From an uncultured Aquimarina sp. (GTDB taxonomy: Bacteria; Bacteroidota; Bacteroidia; Flavobacteriales; Flavobacteriaceae): a stretch of DNA of 64,000 nucleotides. The stretch lies in NCBI RefSeq assembly GCF_947492405.1, contig NZ_CANLMP010000007.1, forward strand, positions 124,001 to 188,000, in the 5' to 3' direction. Shown here piece after piece: positions 37,528 through 45,185 of this stretch (position 1 is its first letter; the number at the start of each line of letters is the position of its first letter). The notes beneath the pieces are model-generated. The model was not told the origin of the DNA and searched no databases. It was given only the letters and a program-made list of their open reading frames with translations. Made by a program: the position numbers and the translations under genes.

Positions 37528-37875
37528 ATGTCGTTTGGAGATAACTTAAAGAAAATACGTGCTGAGAAAGATATTTCGCAAGGTGATCTTGCTAAGATGA
37601 TTGATGTACACGCTACGCACATATCACGATATGAGCGTAATTTGACGTCTCCTACTATTGATGTAGCAAAAAAGATTGCTGATGCTTTAGAAGTATCTAC
37701 AGATACACTTATCTATGGTTCTGATGAACAAATTATAAACAGTAAGCTAAATGATACCGAACTGCTACAGCTTTTTAATAAAGTACAGTTATTAAACAAT
37801 GAGGATATCACTAGTGTAAAAGCTATGCTTAAAGCTTTTGTGTTTCAAAAAGATATACAAAAACAACTGACATAA
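37528..37875 (+). CDS. Xre-family helix-turn-helix regulator (cassette B)
   Basis: 115 residues from the ATG at 37528 (MSFGDNLKKIRAEKDISQG); the frame is open further up to 37498, but the promoter element at 37480-37487 and normal family starts favour the inner ATG. HTH_3 domain at about 7-60 (LAKMIDVHATHISRYERNLT), helical C-terminus. It is divergent from the ATPase-recombinase operon and convergent with the tip-immunity operon, so it can sit between the two. It probably represses excision/integration functions. Identical to the cassette A copy. Confidence 0.9.
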   Translation: MSFGDNLKKIRAEKDISQGDLAKMIDVHATHISRYERNLTSPTIDVAKKIADALEVSTDTLIYGSDEQIINSKLNDTELLQLFNKVQLLNNEDITSVKAMLKAFVFQKDIQKQLT

Positions 37876-37904
37876 AAAAACCAGTTACATCTCTGTAACT
37901 GGTT
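37872..37904. terminator. Bidirectional terminator between xre and the immunity gene (cassette B)
   Basis: Stem AACCAGTTACA (37879-37889) and TGTAACTGGTT (37894-37904), 4-base loop, with T7 on the minus-strand side. It ends the tip-immunity operon and backs the xre stop. Confidence 0.85.
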
Positions 37905-37961
37905 ATTACTATTTATTTTCTTACTCATACCGCTGCGAAGTTAAAAACTATCGCAGAGTTT

Positions 37962-38255
37962 TTATTCATCAACTGGGTTTTCTTTTTCACTAATATACCT
38001 CAAAATACTAGCAATTCTATCTAGATTAATATACGGGAAAAACTCTTCAGAATTTGTAATATGCATTTGCATTGAATCCCAATCATCAAACAATGAACCA
38101 TCTATAATAATATCTTCATAAGAGTTCCAATTATCTGTTGGAATAAACCTATAAAAATCCTCATCAAGATCAATCTCTTTTATATTCTCGCTCTCTAGTT
38201 TTTGGATGACCCTTCTAAAAAGAGTTTCCAATTCTTTTACTTTTATTTGCCTCAT
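37962..38255 (-). CDS. Probable immunity protein of the A/B tip (cassette B copy)
   Basis: 97 residues, acidic, soluble. The motif KEIDLDEDFYRFIPTDNW followed by SLFDDWDSM and a final ILRYISEKE resembles a widespread small protein found after polymorphic toxin tips, whose members have 'DYYW-IP' and a 'DDWE' segment. It begins 48 bases after the tip stop. Pairing with the tip is inferred from position; the family resemblance is from memory. Confidence 0.6.
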   Translation of the reverse strand: MRQIKVKELETLFRRVIQKLESENIKEIDLDEDFYRFIPTDNWNSYEDIIIDGSLFDDWDSMQMHITNSEEFFPYINLDRIASILRYISEKENPVDE

Positions 38256-38303
38256 TTTCTAATTTAAATCTTTTTTAAGGTCTCTAACTCTTTATTTCAA
38301 AAT

Positions 38304-39219
38304 TTATTGATTCCTTTTTATGGCTTCTAGTGTTGTTTTAAAGAAATCTCCTAAACCAAAATCAAAAGGATTTGATTCATCTAAACCTTTGTTCAATCCC
38401 ATACTATCATCGCCAAAAGTATCTGTAAATATATTTTCAGTAAAATCAGTTACTTCTATTGCAAATTCCATTACTGAAATTGAAAAATCATCACTACTAC
38501 TTGTTGTAGAGTTAGAACTATTATCTGAACAAGAATCTCCACAATCATCCGTGTTATTAGAATCTATAGAACCAGACGTAGCTGCAGTTGCAACCACAAC
38601 GCTTGATGAATTTTGTGATAAATTGTCTAAATTCCTATTTAAATTATCTAACTTTTCATTAACTTTTTTAAGTTCTCCCCTTTGCTTTTTCATTTGCTTA
38701 TCTAATGCTCCTCCTGGAGCACCTCTAGATTTAGCTCTTTTTAGTAATACTTCAGGGCTTGGATTATCTTTTGTCATTTGAGCAAGTCTCTCTGGATCAG
38801 TATTTCCTATAGGATCTTTATTAAACTCCGCTTGCTTTTTTATATGGGCGTTAATTTGCTTATTTAGACTTTTTTGAGATTTAAGAAGTCTTCCTTTGGC
38901 ACCTTTTAAAGTTCTTTTGATATATCGCTTTATTAAAGATGTTATGGGATTTGTACCTGTTGGCATCATTCCATCATAATCTTGAAAATACACCGGATTG
39001 TCAAAACCAAAATTATAAGGAGAGTGTCTACGCATTTTTTCTGCAAGAGGATCAAGATTCATCCATCTACCGATTGCAGGATCATAGTTACGTGCAGTAA
39101 TATCGATCCATTCTAAACCAAGTTCATCTTGTTCTTCTTTCCCACCAAATCCATAGTTATGCTTCCGTCCAGTAATAGTTGAGTTATACCCTTTATGTTG
39201 TAGTCCAAAGGGATAATAA
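38304..39219 (-). pseudogene. Orphan RHS tip of cassette B, identical to the tip of the large RHS gene
   Basis: The frame from the junction (39219) to the stop at 38304 encodes the same residues as the last 305 of the big RHS protein. It has no shell, no signal peptide and no in-frame start at the junction: the leader ATG in the cassette end is out of frame because of an A8 tract (A7 in tip C). The first usable in-frame ATG is at 39062 (MNLDPLAEKM, 252 residues). It may be silent, expressed from 39062, or rescued by slippage at A8. Confidence 0.7.
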
Positions 39220-39244
39220 CTTATGCGTTTTTTTTAAGCGCATA
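39185..39244. other. Cassette A/B junction: core site and end hairpin
   Basis: The junction between cassette B's tip (to 39219) and the distal end of cassette A (from 39220). The core has CCCTTT and AAAGGG inverted arms around a 12-base spacer (39189-39212). Beside it is a hairpin, TATGCG (39222-39227) with CGCATA (39239-39244), around an A8/T8 tract. Confidence 0.6.
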
Positions 39245-39590
39245 CCCTTTTTTTCTAACGGTTACCTCTAAAGATGCTATTTTTTAAGAACGTTCTATCT
39301 GTCGTGTATCTTTCTACATTGCTAAAATAGTAATTCTGGCTTTACCTTGATTACGGGATTGTGTATTTATACTAGCTAACTTCTAAAGCCAGCCGCATCA
39401 CCAAAGCTGTGTTACATAATCTTAGTTATAGTCGCTCTTCGCAAACTCAGGGTCTATAACTGGAGTTTATGTAAAACAGCCGCGTAACTACTGCTATACT
39501 TGAAGATTTGAGCATTAAAGGATGATTTTTAAGGAAGATATTATAATACTACAGCTGTATAATCGTGTCGTAGACTCGATCCCAAGCATT
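39245..39590. other. Conserved noncoding end block of cassette A
   Basis: Homologous to 32257-32600. It has a long inverted repeat TTACATAATCTTAGTTATA (39413-39431) with TATAACTGGAGTTTATGTAA (39456-39475) and several shorter dyads. No gene. Probably recombinase accessory sites or part of an RNA. Confidence 0.5.
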
Positions 39591-39701
39591 GTGGAGTCAT
39601 TCAATCGCCATTAAGGCTAGTATTTTAATAAAAAACGAAAGATCCGCGCCACAGCCAACGCATTCCATTTTTTCTTAAAATATTTTCCGTTTGAGTAAGA
39701 C
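39591..39701. other. Empty cargo slot of cassette A
   Basis: A short stretch that corresponds to where cassette B carries the 183-residue secreted protein gene. I see no gene or strong repeat in it. Confidence 0.3.
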
Positions 39702-40217
39702 GATTATTATTGAAGCTGAAGTGCGCAATTGCACAAGTGAGGAGCTTCAGCTTCAATAATAATCATAGCCATCTGGCGACTGAAGATAACTGCGTGTGCG
39801 CAAAATAAAAGGCGTAGCCGAAGCGAAGAGGAGCAGCCGACACACAAAAAGGAGTGTAACGGTTTTGTGTGCCAGACGATTTTTATGTTTTCCGATTTAT
39901 TCAATATTAACTTCAACATAAATAATCGGCTAGGCTGCGACCAAGCGGCGTAGCTAATGAAGCAGCGGTTTTGTATAACTTAACTCATAGCGAAGCGTTC
40001 CTTAACATACAAAAAGAGAGCTGCGGGTGATGGAGGAAGGAGTCACGTGAAGACCAGTAATAATTACTGACGACCGAAGGCGAGGAAGTGATTATGGTGC
40101 GATAGCAACTGGCGAAGCTGTGAACGAGTGACGAATGAACACCTTATAACAGCTTATTACAAAAGCCCTTTTCGGGCTGATGTGATAATAACTAATCGGA
40201 GCGTAGCGACTCACTTG
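39702..40217 (+). ncRNA. Structured noncoding tail of cassette A
   Basis: Begins with a perfect 20-bp inverted repeat (39702-39721 with 39745-39764). Then come the hairpin CACACAAAA (39841-39849) with TTTTGTGTG (39863-39871), whose 13-base loop is identical in cassette B, and the pair GGCTGCG (39933-39939) with CGTAGCT (39949-39955). The third helix uses two G-U pairs if read on the plus strand, where cassette B has Watson-Crick pairs. The compensatory changes point to selection on pairing. The transcript, if any, would oppose the recombinase genes. Boundaries are approximate. Confidence 0.5.
40160..40178 (-). terminator. Terminator after the recombinase operon of cassette A
   Basis: On the minus strand AGCCCGAAAAGGGCT is followed by TTTTGT. 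The same hairpin follows recombinase 2 in cassette B (33882-33898). In cassette A the ORF6N gene lies between recombinase 2 and this terminator. Confidence 0.65.
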
Positions 40218-40218
40218 G

Positions 40219-40755
40219 CTATTTCTTGTAGCCTATTTTCTTTCTGTCATTCTGTTCAGGTGTATCTAATTTTTGATTGAGTTCATCAAGATAATCAAAG
40301 ACCAACTCTATATTTTTACTGTGATTGCTAAGTTTCTTTTTGATTTCTTCGATTTCTAGTTTTACACTTAGATTATCGGTTAACATTTGGCGTATTTTTG
40401 TAAATACTCTTATAATTCTAATGTTTACGGCTATTGCTCTTGGACTATTTAAAACACTAGATAACATTGCAACACCTTGTTCCGTAAAAACATAAGGAGC
40501 ATAACGTAATCCCATTTTGTCTGAAGAATTGGAGGTGACAAATTGGCTCCTCCAATTTTGGAACTCTTCTTTTGACATTTCAAACATAAAATCTTCTGGA
40601 AAACGTTCCATATTTCTTTTTACTTGTCTCTTTAAATATTTTGTTTCTACACCATAAAGCTCTGCTAAATCTCTATCTATCATTACTTTTTGGTCTCTGA
40701 TCAAGTATATTTTATTGGTTATTACTTCATCTGGTATGGTGATCTCTTGGCTCAT
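40219..40755 (-). CDS. ORF6N (KilA-N-related) DNA-binding domain protein
   Basis: 178 residues. The N-terminal ORF6N domain is clear: IYLIRDQKVMIDRDLAELYGVETKYLKRQVKRN, then RFPEDFMFEMSKEEF and YVFTEQGVAMLSSVL, ending near residue 115. The C-terminal part is a coiled coil (LSVKLEIEEIKKKLSNHSKN). Such proteins are common on phages and mobile elements, and their targets are unknown. Its gene is inserted between recombinase 2 and the conserved tail of cassette A and is absent from cassette B. A 27-base palindrome lies 37 bases upstream of the start (40792-40818). Confidence 0.9.
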   Translation of the reverse strand: MSQEITIPDEVITNKIYLIRDQKVMIDRDLAELYGVETKYLKRQVKRNMERFPEDFMFEMSKEEFQNWRSQFVTSNSSDKMGLRYAPYVFTEQGVAMLSSVLNSPRAIAVNIRIIRVFTKIRQMLTDNLSVKLEIEEIKKKLSNHSKNIELVFDYLDELNQKLDTPEQNDRKKIGYKK

Positions 40756-40791
40756 TGTTTTTGTTTTCGGTTTGTAAAAATAGTTTTTAAT

Positions 40792-40818
40792 CTTGGTATC
40801 GCAATTTGCGATACCAAG
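40792..40818. promoter_or_regulatory. 27-base palindrome upstream of the ORF6N gene
   Basis: Two perfect 13-base inverted arms (CTTGGTATCGCAA and TTGCGATACCAAG) around one base. It lies between the recombinase 2 stop (40825) and the ORF6N start. It could be an operator for ORF6N or a terminator of recombinase 2; it lacks a following T run of note. Confidence 0.5.
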
Positions 40819-40824
40819 ATTTGA

Positions 40825-41706
40825 TTAATGTATTGGATGGAAGTTATTAATGATTTCGTGTAAGTTTTCTAAATCATCTTGTAAATATCTTTCTGTAGAA
40901 CTAATGTATTTGTGTCCTGCCATTACCTGTGTTTTTCTAAGGTTGTGTTGTTTCAACCAGTTAGTAATTACTGATGCTCTGATCTGTTTGGTATTTTCTA
41001 CTTTTTGATTTACTTTCTTTAGTTTTTTAATAATCGTATGTGTCATTGTAAATCGTTCTCCAGATGGGAAGAGCTTGTTAGTATCACTGTTTAATCGTGC
41101 TAATAAATGAGGTCTGATGTCATTTAGATACGCCATAAAATCCATCATTTGCCAAGGCTTTAGTTCTAATTCTCTGGCATTACTTCGTTTTCTACTCGGA
41201 ACATAGATTTTACCTTTATTCAGTTGTACATCTTCTACTTTTAAGGTACTTAAATCTGCGGTATCTAGTCCTTGATATACGAGTAATCCAACAATGATTT
41301 TATTACGCTTTGCTGTATAGCTATGATATGTTTCTTGATAGTTTTCTGTAGAATAACTGTAATACAAGTCTTCGAGTTCTTCGGGTTCTAATAAATTATA
41401 ATGGATCGTTCGTTGTGTTCCTCGTACATTTGTGTTTTCTATTGGATTGTCTATTCGATAGGCTTCACTGATCAGATAGGTAAAGTAGGTTTTTAGACTA
41501 GCTAATCTGTGATTAATACTTCTTTTACTATTGCCTTTTCTGGTTAGATGCTTGATGTATTTTAAACAAGTTTTATAATCGATTTCTATAGCTGTAGTAG
41601 ATTGTCGTTTGCACCATTTGGTAAAATAGAGTTGTTCTCTTTTTTTTGTGGTAATCGTCTTTTGGGTATAGCCTTCTTCTTGTAGATATGTGTTATATGT
41701 TTTCAT
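40825..41706 (-). CDS. Tyrosine recombinase 2 of cassette A, atypical active site
   Basis: 293 residues, about 95 per cent identical to the cassette B copy. The same active-site changes (Asp148 for the first arginine, Lys240 for the box II histidine) are kept, while Lys173, Arg243, His265 and Tyr274 remain. Keeping the same odd residues in two diverged copies argues that they are a stable feature, not decay. Overlaps recombinase 1 by 14 bases. Confidence 0.85.
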   Translation of the reverse strand: MKTYNTYLQEEGYTQKTITTKKREQLYFTKWCKRQSTTAIEIDYKTCLKYIKHLTRKGNSKRSINHRLASLKTYFTYLISEAYRIDNPIENTNVRGTQRTIHYNLLEPEELEDLYYSYSTENYQETYHSYTAKRNKIIVGLLVYQGLDTADLSTLKVEDVQLNKGKIYVPSRKRSNARELELKPWQMMDFMAYLNDIRPHLLARLNSDTNKLFPSGERFTMTHTIIKKLKKVNQKVENTKQIRASVITNWLKQHNLRKTQVMAGHKYISSTERYLQDDLENLHEIINNFHPIH

Positions 41707-42628
41707 GTTTTATCGTTTTTAAAAGATGTGTGTAAATCTGTGTACTCTCTAAGCTGCTATGCCCTAAAAAATGTTTGATACTTTCTAGTGGTACTTCTTT
41801 TTGTAATAGATGGGTGGCAATAGAGTGTCTTAGTGTATGTGGTGTGATGTGCTTTTCTATAATCATTTTGTTTTCTGTGGCTTTCACAATAGCTTGTAAT
41901 CGATTCGCAAAACTCATTTCTTGTAATCGTGTACCGTGTTGATTGAGTAATAAAGCTTCTGTATTATCCTTGATATTAAAATCTGGTCTGCCATCGTAGA
42001 TATACTCTTCTAAAATGCTTAGATTATATTTGTTGATCGGCACAAAACGTTCTTTGTAATTCTTCCCTTTGCGAACATAGATACGTTCCTTATCAAACAG
42101 TACATCTTTGATGTCTAAGTGTACCGCTTCATTTCTACGAAGTCCGCAACTGTAGAAGATCATTAAAAGTGCTTTATCTCGTATTCTAATACATTGCCGT
42201 TTATGACTATAATTACAAGCTGCAAACAACTCTTTGATTTCTGATTGTGTCAAGATATTGATACGTTCTTCTGTGGGTTGAGTCTCTGATTTAAGATGTA
42301 TGTTAATACCTTTATGATTATGATTTTTTAGGTATTCTCTAAACTTCTTTAATGCTTGTTGGTGTTTATTGAGATAGGATTTACTAAGTGCACCATCGAT
42401 ACGTTGGTTACTTCTTTCTTTTAAAACGGTATAATAATTAGTAACATCTTGTGTGGTAATATGATTAATATCAGTACGTTCTTGAGACTCTAACCAATAA
42501 AAGAACTCTCTAAGATGGTTTGGTAAGTTATAAACTGTAGTTTCTGCATACCCTAAGATGTCTAACCATTCTTTATAATTGGATACAAGTATCCTGTAAC
42601 TATCATTTTGTAGCTTTAATTTTTTCAT
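41693..42628 (-). CDS. Tyrosine recombinase 1 of cassette A (complete active site)
   Basis: 311 residues, identical to 34811-35746. It has Arg164, Lys187, His264, Arg267, His290 and Tyr299. It should perform cleavage and ligation at the core site inside the RHS gene, together with recombinase 2. Confidence 0.92.
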   Translation of the reverse strand: MKKLKLQNDSYRILVSNYKEWLDILGYAETTVYNLPNHLREFFYWLESQERTDINHITTQDVTNYYTVLKERSNQRIDGALSKSYLNKHQQALKKFREYLKNHNHKGINIHLKSETQPTEERINILTQSEIKELFAACNYSHKRQCIRIRDKALLMIFYSCGLRRNEAVHLDIKDVLFDKERIYVRKGKNYKERFVPINKYNLSILEEYIYDGRPDFNIKDNTEALLLNQHGTRLQEMSFANRLQAIVKATENKMIIEKHITPHTLRHSIATHLLQKEVPLESIKHFLGHSSLESTQIYTHLLKTIKHENI

Positions 42629-42717
42629 CCCTTGATGTTTTTTTGGATTCGGTGGCGAAGTAGGATTAATGTTCTTACTTTCAGTTTTTTAACTTCGCCA
42701 TTTAAGTAGTGGCGAAC

Positions 42718-44244
42718 CTATGGCGATGTAGCGAGGTTTATTTGTGCAATACTTTTATCTAATGCATTTTTTATCAACACCTTAAGTTCTTTGTATTCAT
42801 CAATATTCACAATTTCAAAGTGATAAAGTTTGCCTTTTTTACCTTTTACTTTCTTGATATAGTTTTCTAGTAATAATTGCTTGTTATATCTCCTTAACGT
42901 GGTTTCTTTTACTCGCAAGTTTCTGCGTATTTCAGTATTGGTAAACGTAGTTTGAGTATTCTTTGATAAATATGCTTTTAGTTCTTCTAAATGATTTCGG
43001 CAAGCTCCTGTAAGTGTATCACTTTTACGAAGTAAAACCTCTATAATAAGTTCGTTAGCTTCTTGTATATCTTCAATGGTAGTTTCGATATACATTTCTC
43101 CTGTTTCTTCATTGGTTTTGTGTTCTCTTTGATATTGTTTGTAAAAGGTAATTGCTTCTATAAATTGTAAATAATGTGAGTTGGTTCTACGAGGTTTAAA
43201 TACAGATTGAGGTAGTTCTAAGTATTCAGCAAAAGGATTGATTACTCTAATTGATTTCAGTACTCTTTGAACGTTTTTTAGTAATTCTCTAGATTTATGT
43301 TCTACATCTTCGTTTATTTTTCCTGCACTTATTAAGCGTTGATAGTTCATAATCCTAATATCTTGCTCGTGACTTTCATCGATGTAGAGTAGGAAGCTTC
43401 GATTGCTATTATCTTCGTAAACGGATTCCTGAGTAGTACAGCCTGCAACACTCACAGGACCTTCTACAGTAAGATGTACAGTTTTTGTTGTGCCTTTGGT
43501 ATCTTTATGAACTACTGTTTTGGTAATTCGTTTTTTGGATTGTAATTCTCTAAGAGGGTAGAGTACACTTTCTGCACCATCTAAATCCTCAATTAAAATT
43601 AATTTATGCTGTAATTCGGTACGATTGAAGTAATAAAAGGCGTTGGCTGATAATACGGTGATTTCTATTTTATCTTCTTCGGGTATCAGTTCTGCAACTT
43701 TAGATTGTAAATGTGTTTTACCAACTCCGGAACTTCCTAAACTGATACAATGTAATGGATTATTGGTTTTACGGCTTGTAAATATTAAATACATTAAAAG
43801 TCGATTATCGACTTCTCCGATAACTCCCGATTTACCGATTAACTCATTGGTTTTGGTTAGTAAATCCTTTCGTTTTAAAAACTTAATAGCTTCTCGTTCT
43901 TCTGTTCCTGTGAGTTCTTTAAAATGAGGTTTACTGGATTCTTGCTGTTTTTCTAAGATTAAAAACCTATAATTCTCTAACGCTTTGGTTACATCTTGAA
44001 GGCATCTCCTTACTACAGAAGTACCTATCTCTAACCGTTCTGCTATTTTTCTGGTAAATCGTTCTATCTGATTATCATTGTATAAATCGATAGTATGTCG
44101 CAGCACATTGTGACTTTTAGGTTTCTGTATGCTCAATGTGATACGTAAACTTTCTAGTTTATTGAGTTTTATACCGCCTAGAATGTGTATTTCTAGTTCT
44201 TTTGTGATGTAACTGTAGTTGTTTGGATTGGATGTATCTAACAT
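42718..44244 (-). CDS. AAA+ P-loop ATPase of cassette A
   Basis: 508 residues, identical to 35836-37362: Walker A at 170-177, Walker B at 215-220 and a C-terminal winged-helix-like segment. First gene of the ATPase-recombinase operon; it starts 166 bases from the xre start on the other strand. Confidence 0.75.
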   Translation of the reverse strand: MLDTSNPNNYSYITKELEIHILGGIKLNKLESLRITLSIQKPKSHNVLRHTIDLYNDNQIERFTRKIAERLEIGTSVVRRCLQDVTKALENYRFLILEKQQESSKPHFKELTGTEEREAIKFLKRKDLLTKTNELIGKSGVIGEVDNRLLMYLIFTSRKTNNPLHCISLGSSGVGKTHLQSKVAELIPEEDKIEITVLSANAFYYFNRTELQHKLILIEDLDGAESVLYPLRELQSKKRITKTVVHKDTKGTTKTVHLTVEGPVSVAGCTTQESVYEDNSNRSFLLYIDESHEQDIRIMNYQRLISAGKINEDVEHKSRELLKNVQRVLKSIRVINPFAEYLELPQSVFKPRRTNSHYLQFIEAITFYKQYQREHKTNEETGEMYIETTIEDIQEANELIIEVLLRKSDTLTGACRNHLEELKAYLSKNTQTTFTNTEIRRNLRVKETTLRRYNKQLLLENYIKKVKGKKGKLYHFEIVNIDEYKELKVLIKNALDKSIAQINLATSP

Positions 44245-44278
44245 TGTTGAAAAATATTTAACTAATCATATTTGACTA

Positions 44279-44286
44279 CAAATATA
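44279..44286 (-). promoter_or_regulatory. Probable -7 promoter element of the ATPase operon (cassette A)
   Basis: TATATTTG on the minus strand, 35 bases before the ATPase start, same as in cassette B. Confidence 0.45.
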
Positions 44287-44361
44287 TAGATTTTGTTTAT
44301 TTATAAATATATAGTTTGATTACTATTTTTAATAACATTATATTTTATGTCTACAAAAAGT

Positions 44362-44369
44362 TAACTTTG
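44362..44369 (+). promoter_or_regulatory. Probable -7 promoter element of xre (cassette A)
   Basis: TAACTTTG, identical to the cassette B copy. Confidence 0.5.
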
Positions 44370-44409
44370 TAAAGCATTTTTGATGTTTCATTTACCTATT
44401 ATTACACTT

Positions 44410-44757
44410 ATGTCGTTTGGAGATAACTTAAAGAAAATACGTGCTGAGAAAGATATTTCGCAAGGTGATCTTGCTAAGATGATTGATGTACACGCTACGC
44501 ACATATCACGATATGAGCGTAATTTGACGTCTCCTACTATTGATGTAGCAAAAAAGATTGCTGATGCTTTAGAAGTATCTACAGATACACTTATCTATGG
44601 TTCTGATGAACAAATTATAAACAGTAAGCTAAATGATACCGAACTGCTACAGCTTTTTAATAAAGTACAGTTATTAAACAATGAGGATATCACTAGTGTA
44701 AAAGCTATGCTTAAAGCTTTTGTGTTTCAAAAAGATATACAAAAACAACTGACATAA
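44410..44757 (+). CDS. Xre-family helix-turn-helix regulator (cassette A)
   Basis: 115 residues, identical to 37528-37875; the inner ATG is chosen for the same reasons. It is the only plus-strand protein gene of the cassette and lies between the tip-immunity operon and the mobility operon. It is therefore the natural switch between a stable RHS gene and a mobile state (inference). Confidence 0.9.
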   Translation: MSFGDNLKKIRAEKDISQGDLAKMIDVHATHISRYERNLTSPTIDVAKKIADALEVSTDTLIYGSDEQIINSKLNDTELLQLFNKVQLLNNEDITSVKAMLKAFVFQKDIQKQLT

Positions 44758-44786
44758 AAAAACCAGTTACATCTCTGTAACTGGTT
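44754..44786. terminator. Bidirectional terminator between xre and immunity (cassette A)
   Basis: Same stem and T7 as at 37872-37904. It ends the long RHS-immunity transcript. Confidence 0.85.
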
Positions 44787-44843
44787 ATTACTATTTATTT
44801 TCTTACTCATACCGCTGCGAAGTTAAAAACTATCGCAGAGTTT

Positions 44844-45137
44844 TTATTCATCAACTGGGTTTTCTTTTTCACTAATATACCTCAAAATACTAGCAATTCT
44901 ATCTAGATTAATATACGGGAAAAACTCTTCAGAATTTGTAATATGCATTTGCATTGAATCCCAATCATCAAACAATGAACCATCTATAATAATATCTTCA
45001 TAAGAGTTCCAATTATCTGTTGGAATAAACCTATAAAAATCCTCATCAAGATCAATCTCTTTTATATTCTCGCTCTCTAGTTTTTGGATGACCCTTCTAA
45101 AAAGAGTTTCCAATTCTTTTACTTTTATTTGCCTCAT
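44844..45137 (-). CDS. Probable immunity protein for the RHS tip
   Basis: 97 residues, identical to 37962-38255. It follows the full-length RHS gene by 48 bases, the normal place for the immunity gene of a polymorphic toxin. A soluble acidic protein suggests a cytoplasmic toxin target such as nucleic acid or another cytosolic molecule. The activity of the tip is not identified. Confidence 0.65.
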   Translation of the reverse strand: MRQIKVKELETLFRRVIQKLESENIKEIDLDEDFYRFIPTDNWNSYEDIIIDGSLFDDWDSMQMHITNSEEFFPYINLDRIASILRYISEKENPVDE

Positions 45138-45185
45138 TTTCTAATTTAAATCTTTTTTAAGGTCTCTAACTCTTTATTTCAAAAT

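Larger units (their letters stand above)
32234..39219 (-). mobile_element. Cassette B: tandem copy of the RHS-tip element (6986 bp)
   Basis: Bounded by the same junction (GGATAATAA then CTTATGCG) as cassette A. From the RHS end it holds an orphan tip, immunity gene, xre (plus strand), AAA+ ATPase, recombinase 1, recombinase 2, the noncoding tail with a structured region, a 183-residue secreted protein gene, a second conserved noncoding block and the end hairpin. From 34568 to 39219 I found no difference from cassette A (41450-46101). From 34567 leftward the two diverge and the cargo differs. So this is not a simple recent tandem duplication. Confidence 0.75.

Noticed and set aside
33361..40217. 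Group II intron or retron as source of the GC-rich structured tails
   Set aside because: No reverse transcriptase gene and no recognisable domain V type hairpin were seen.
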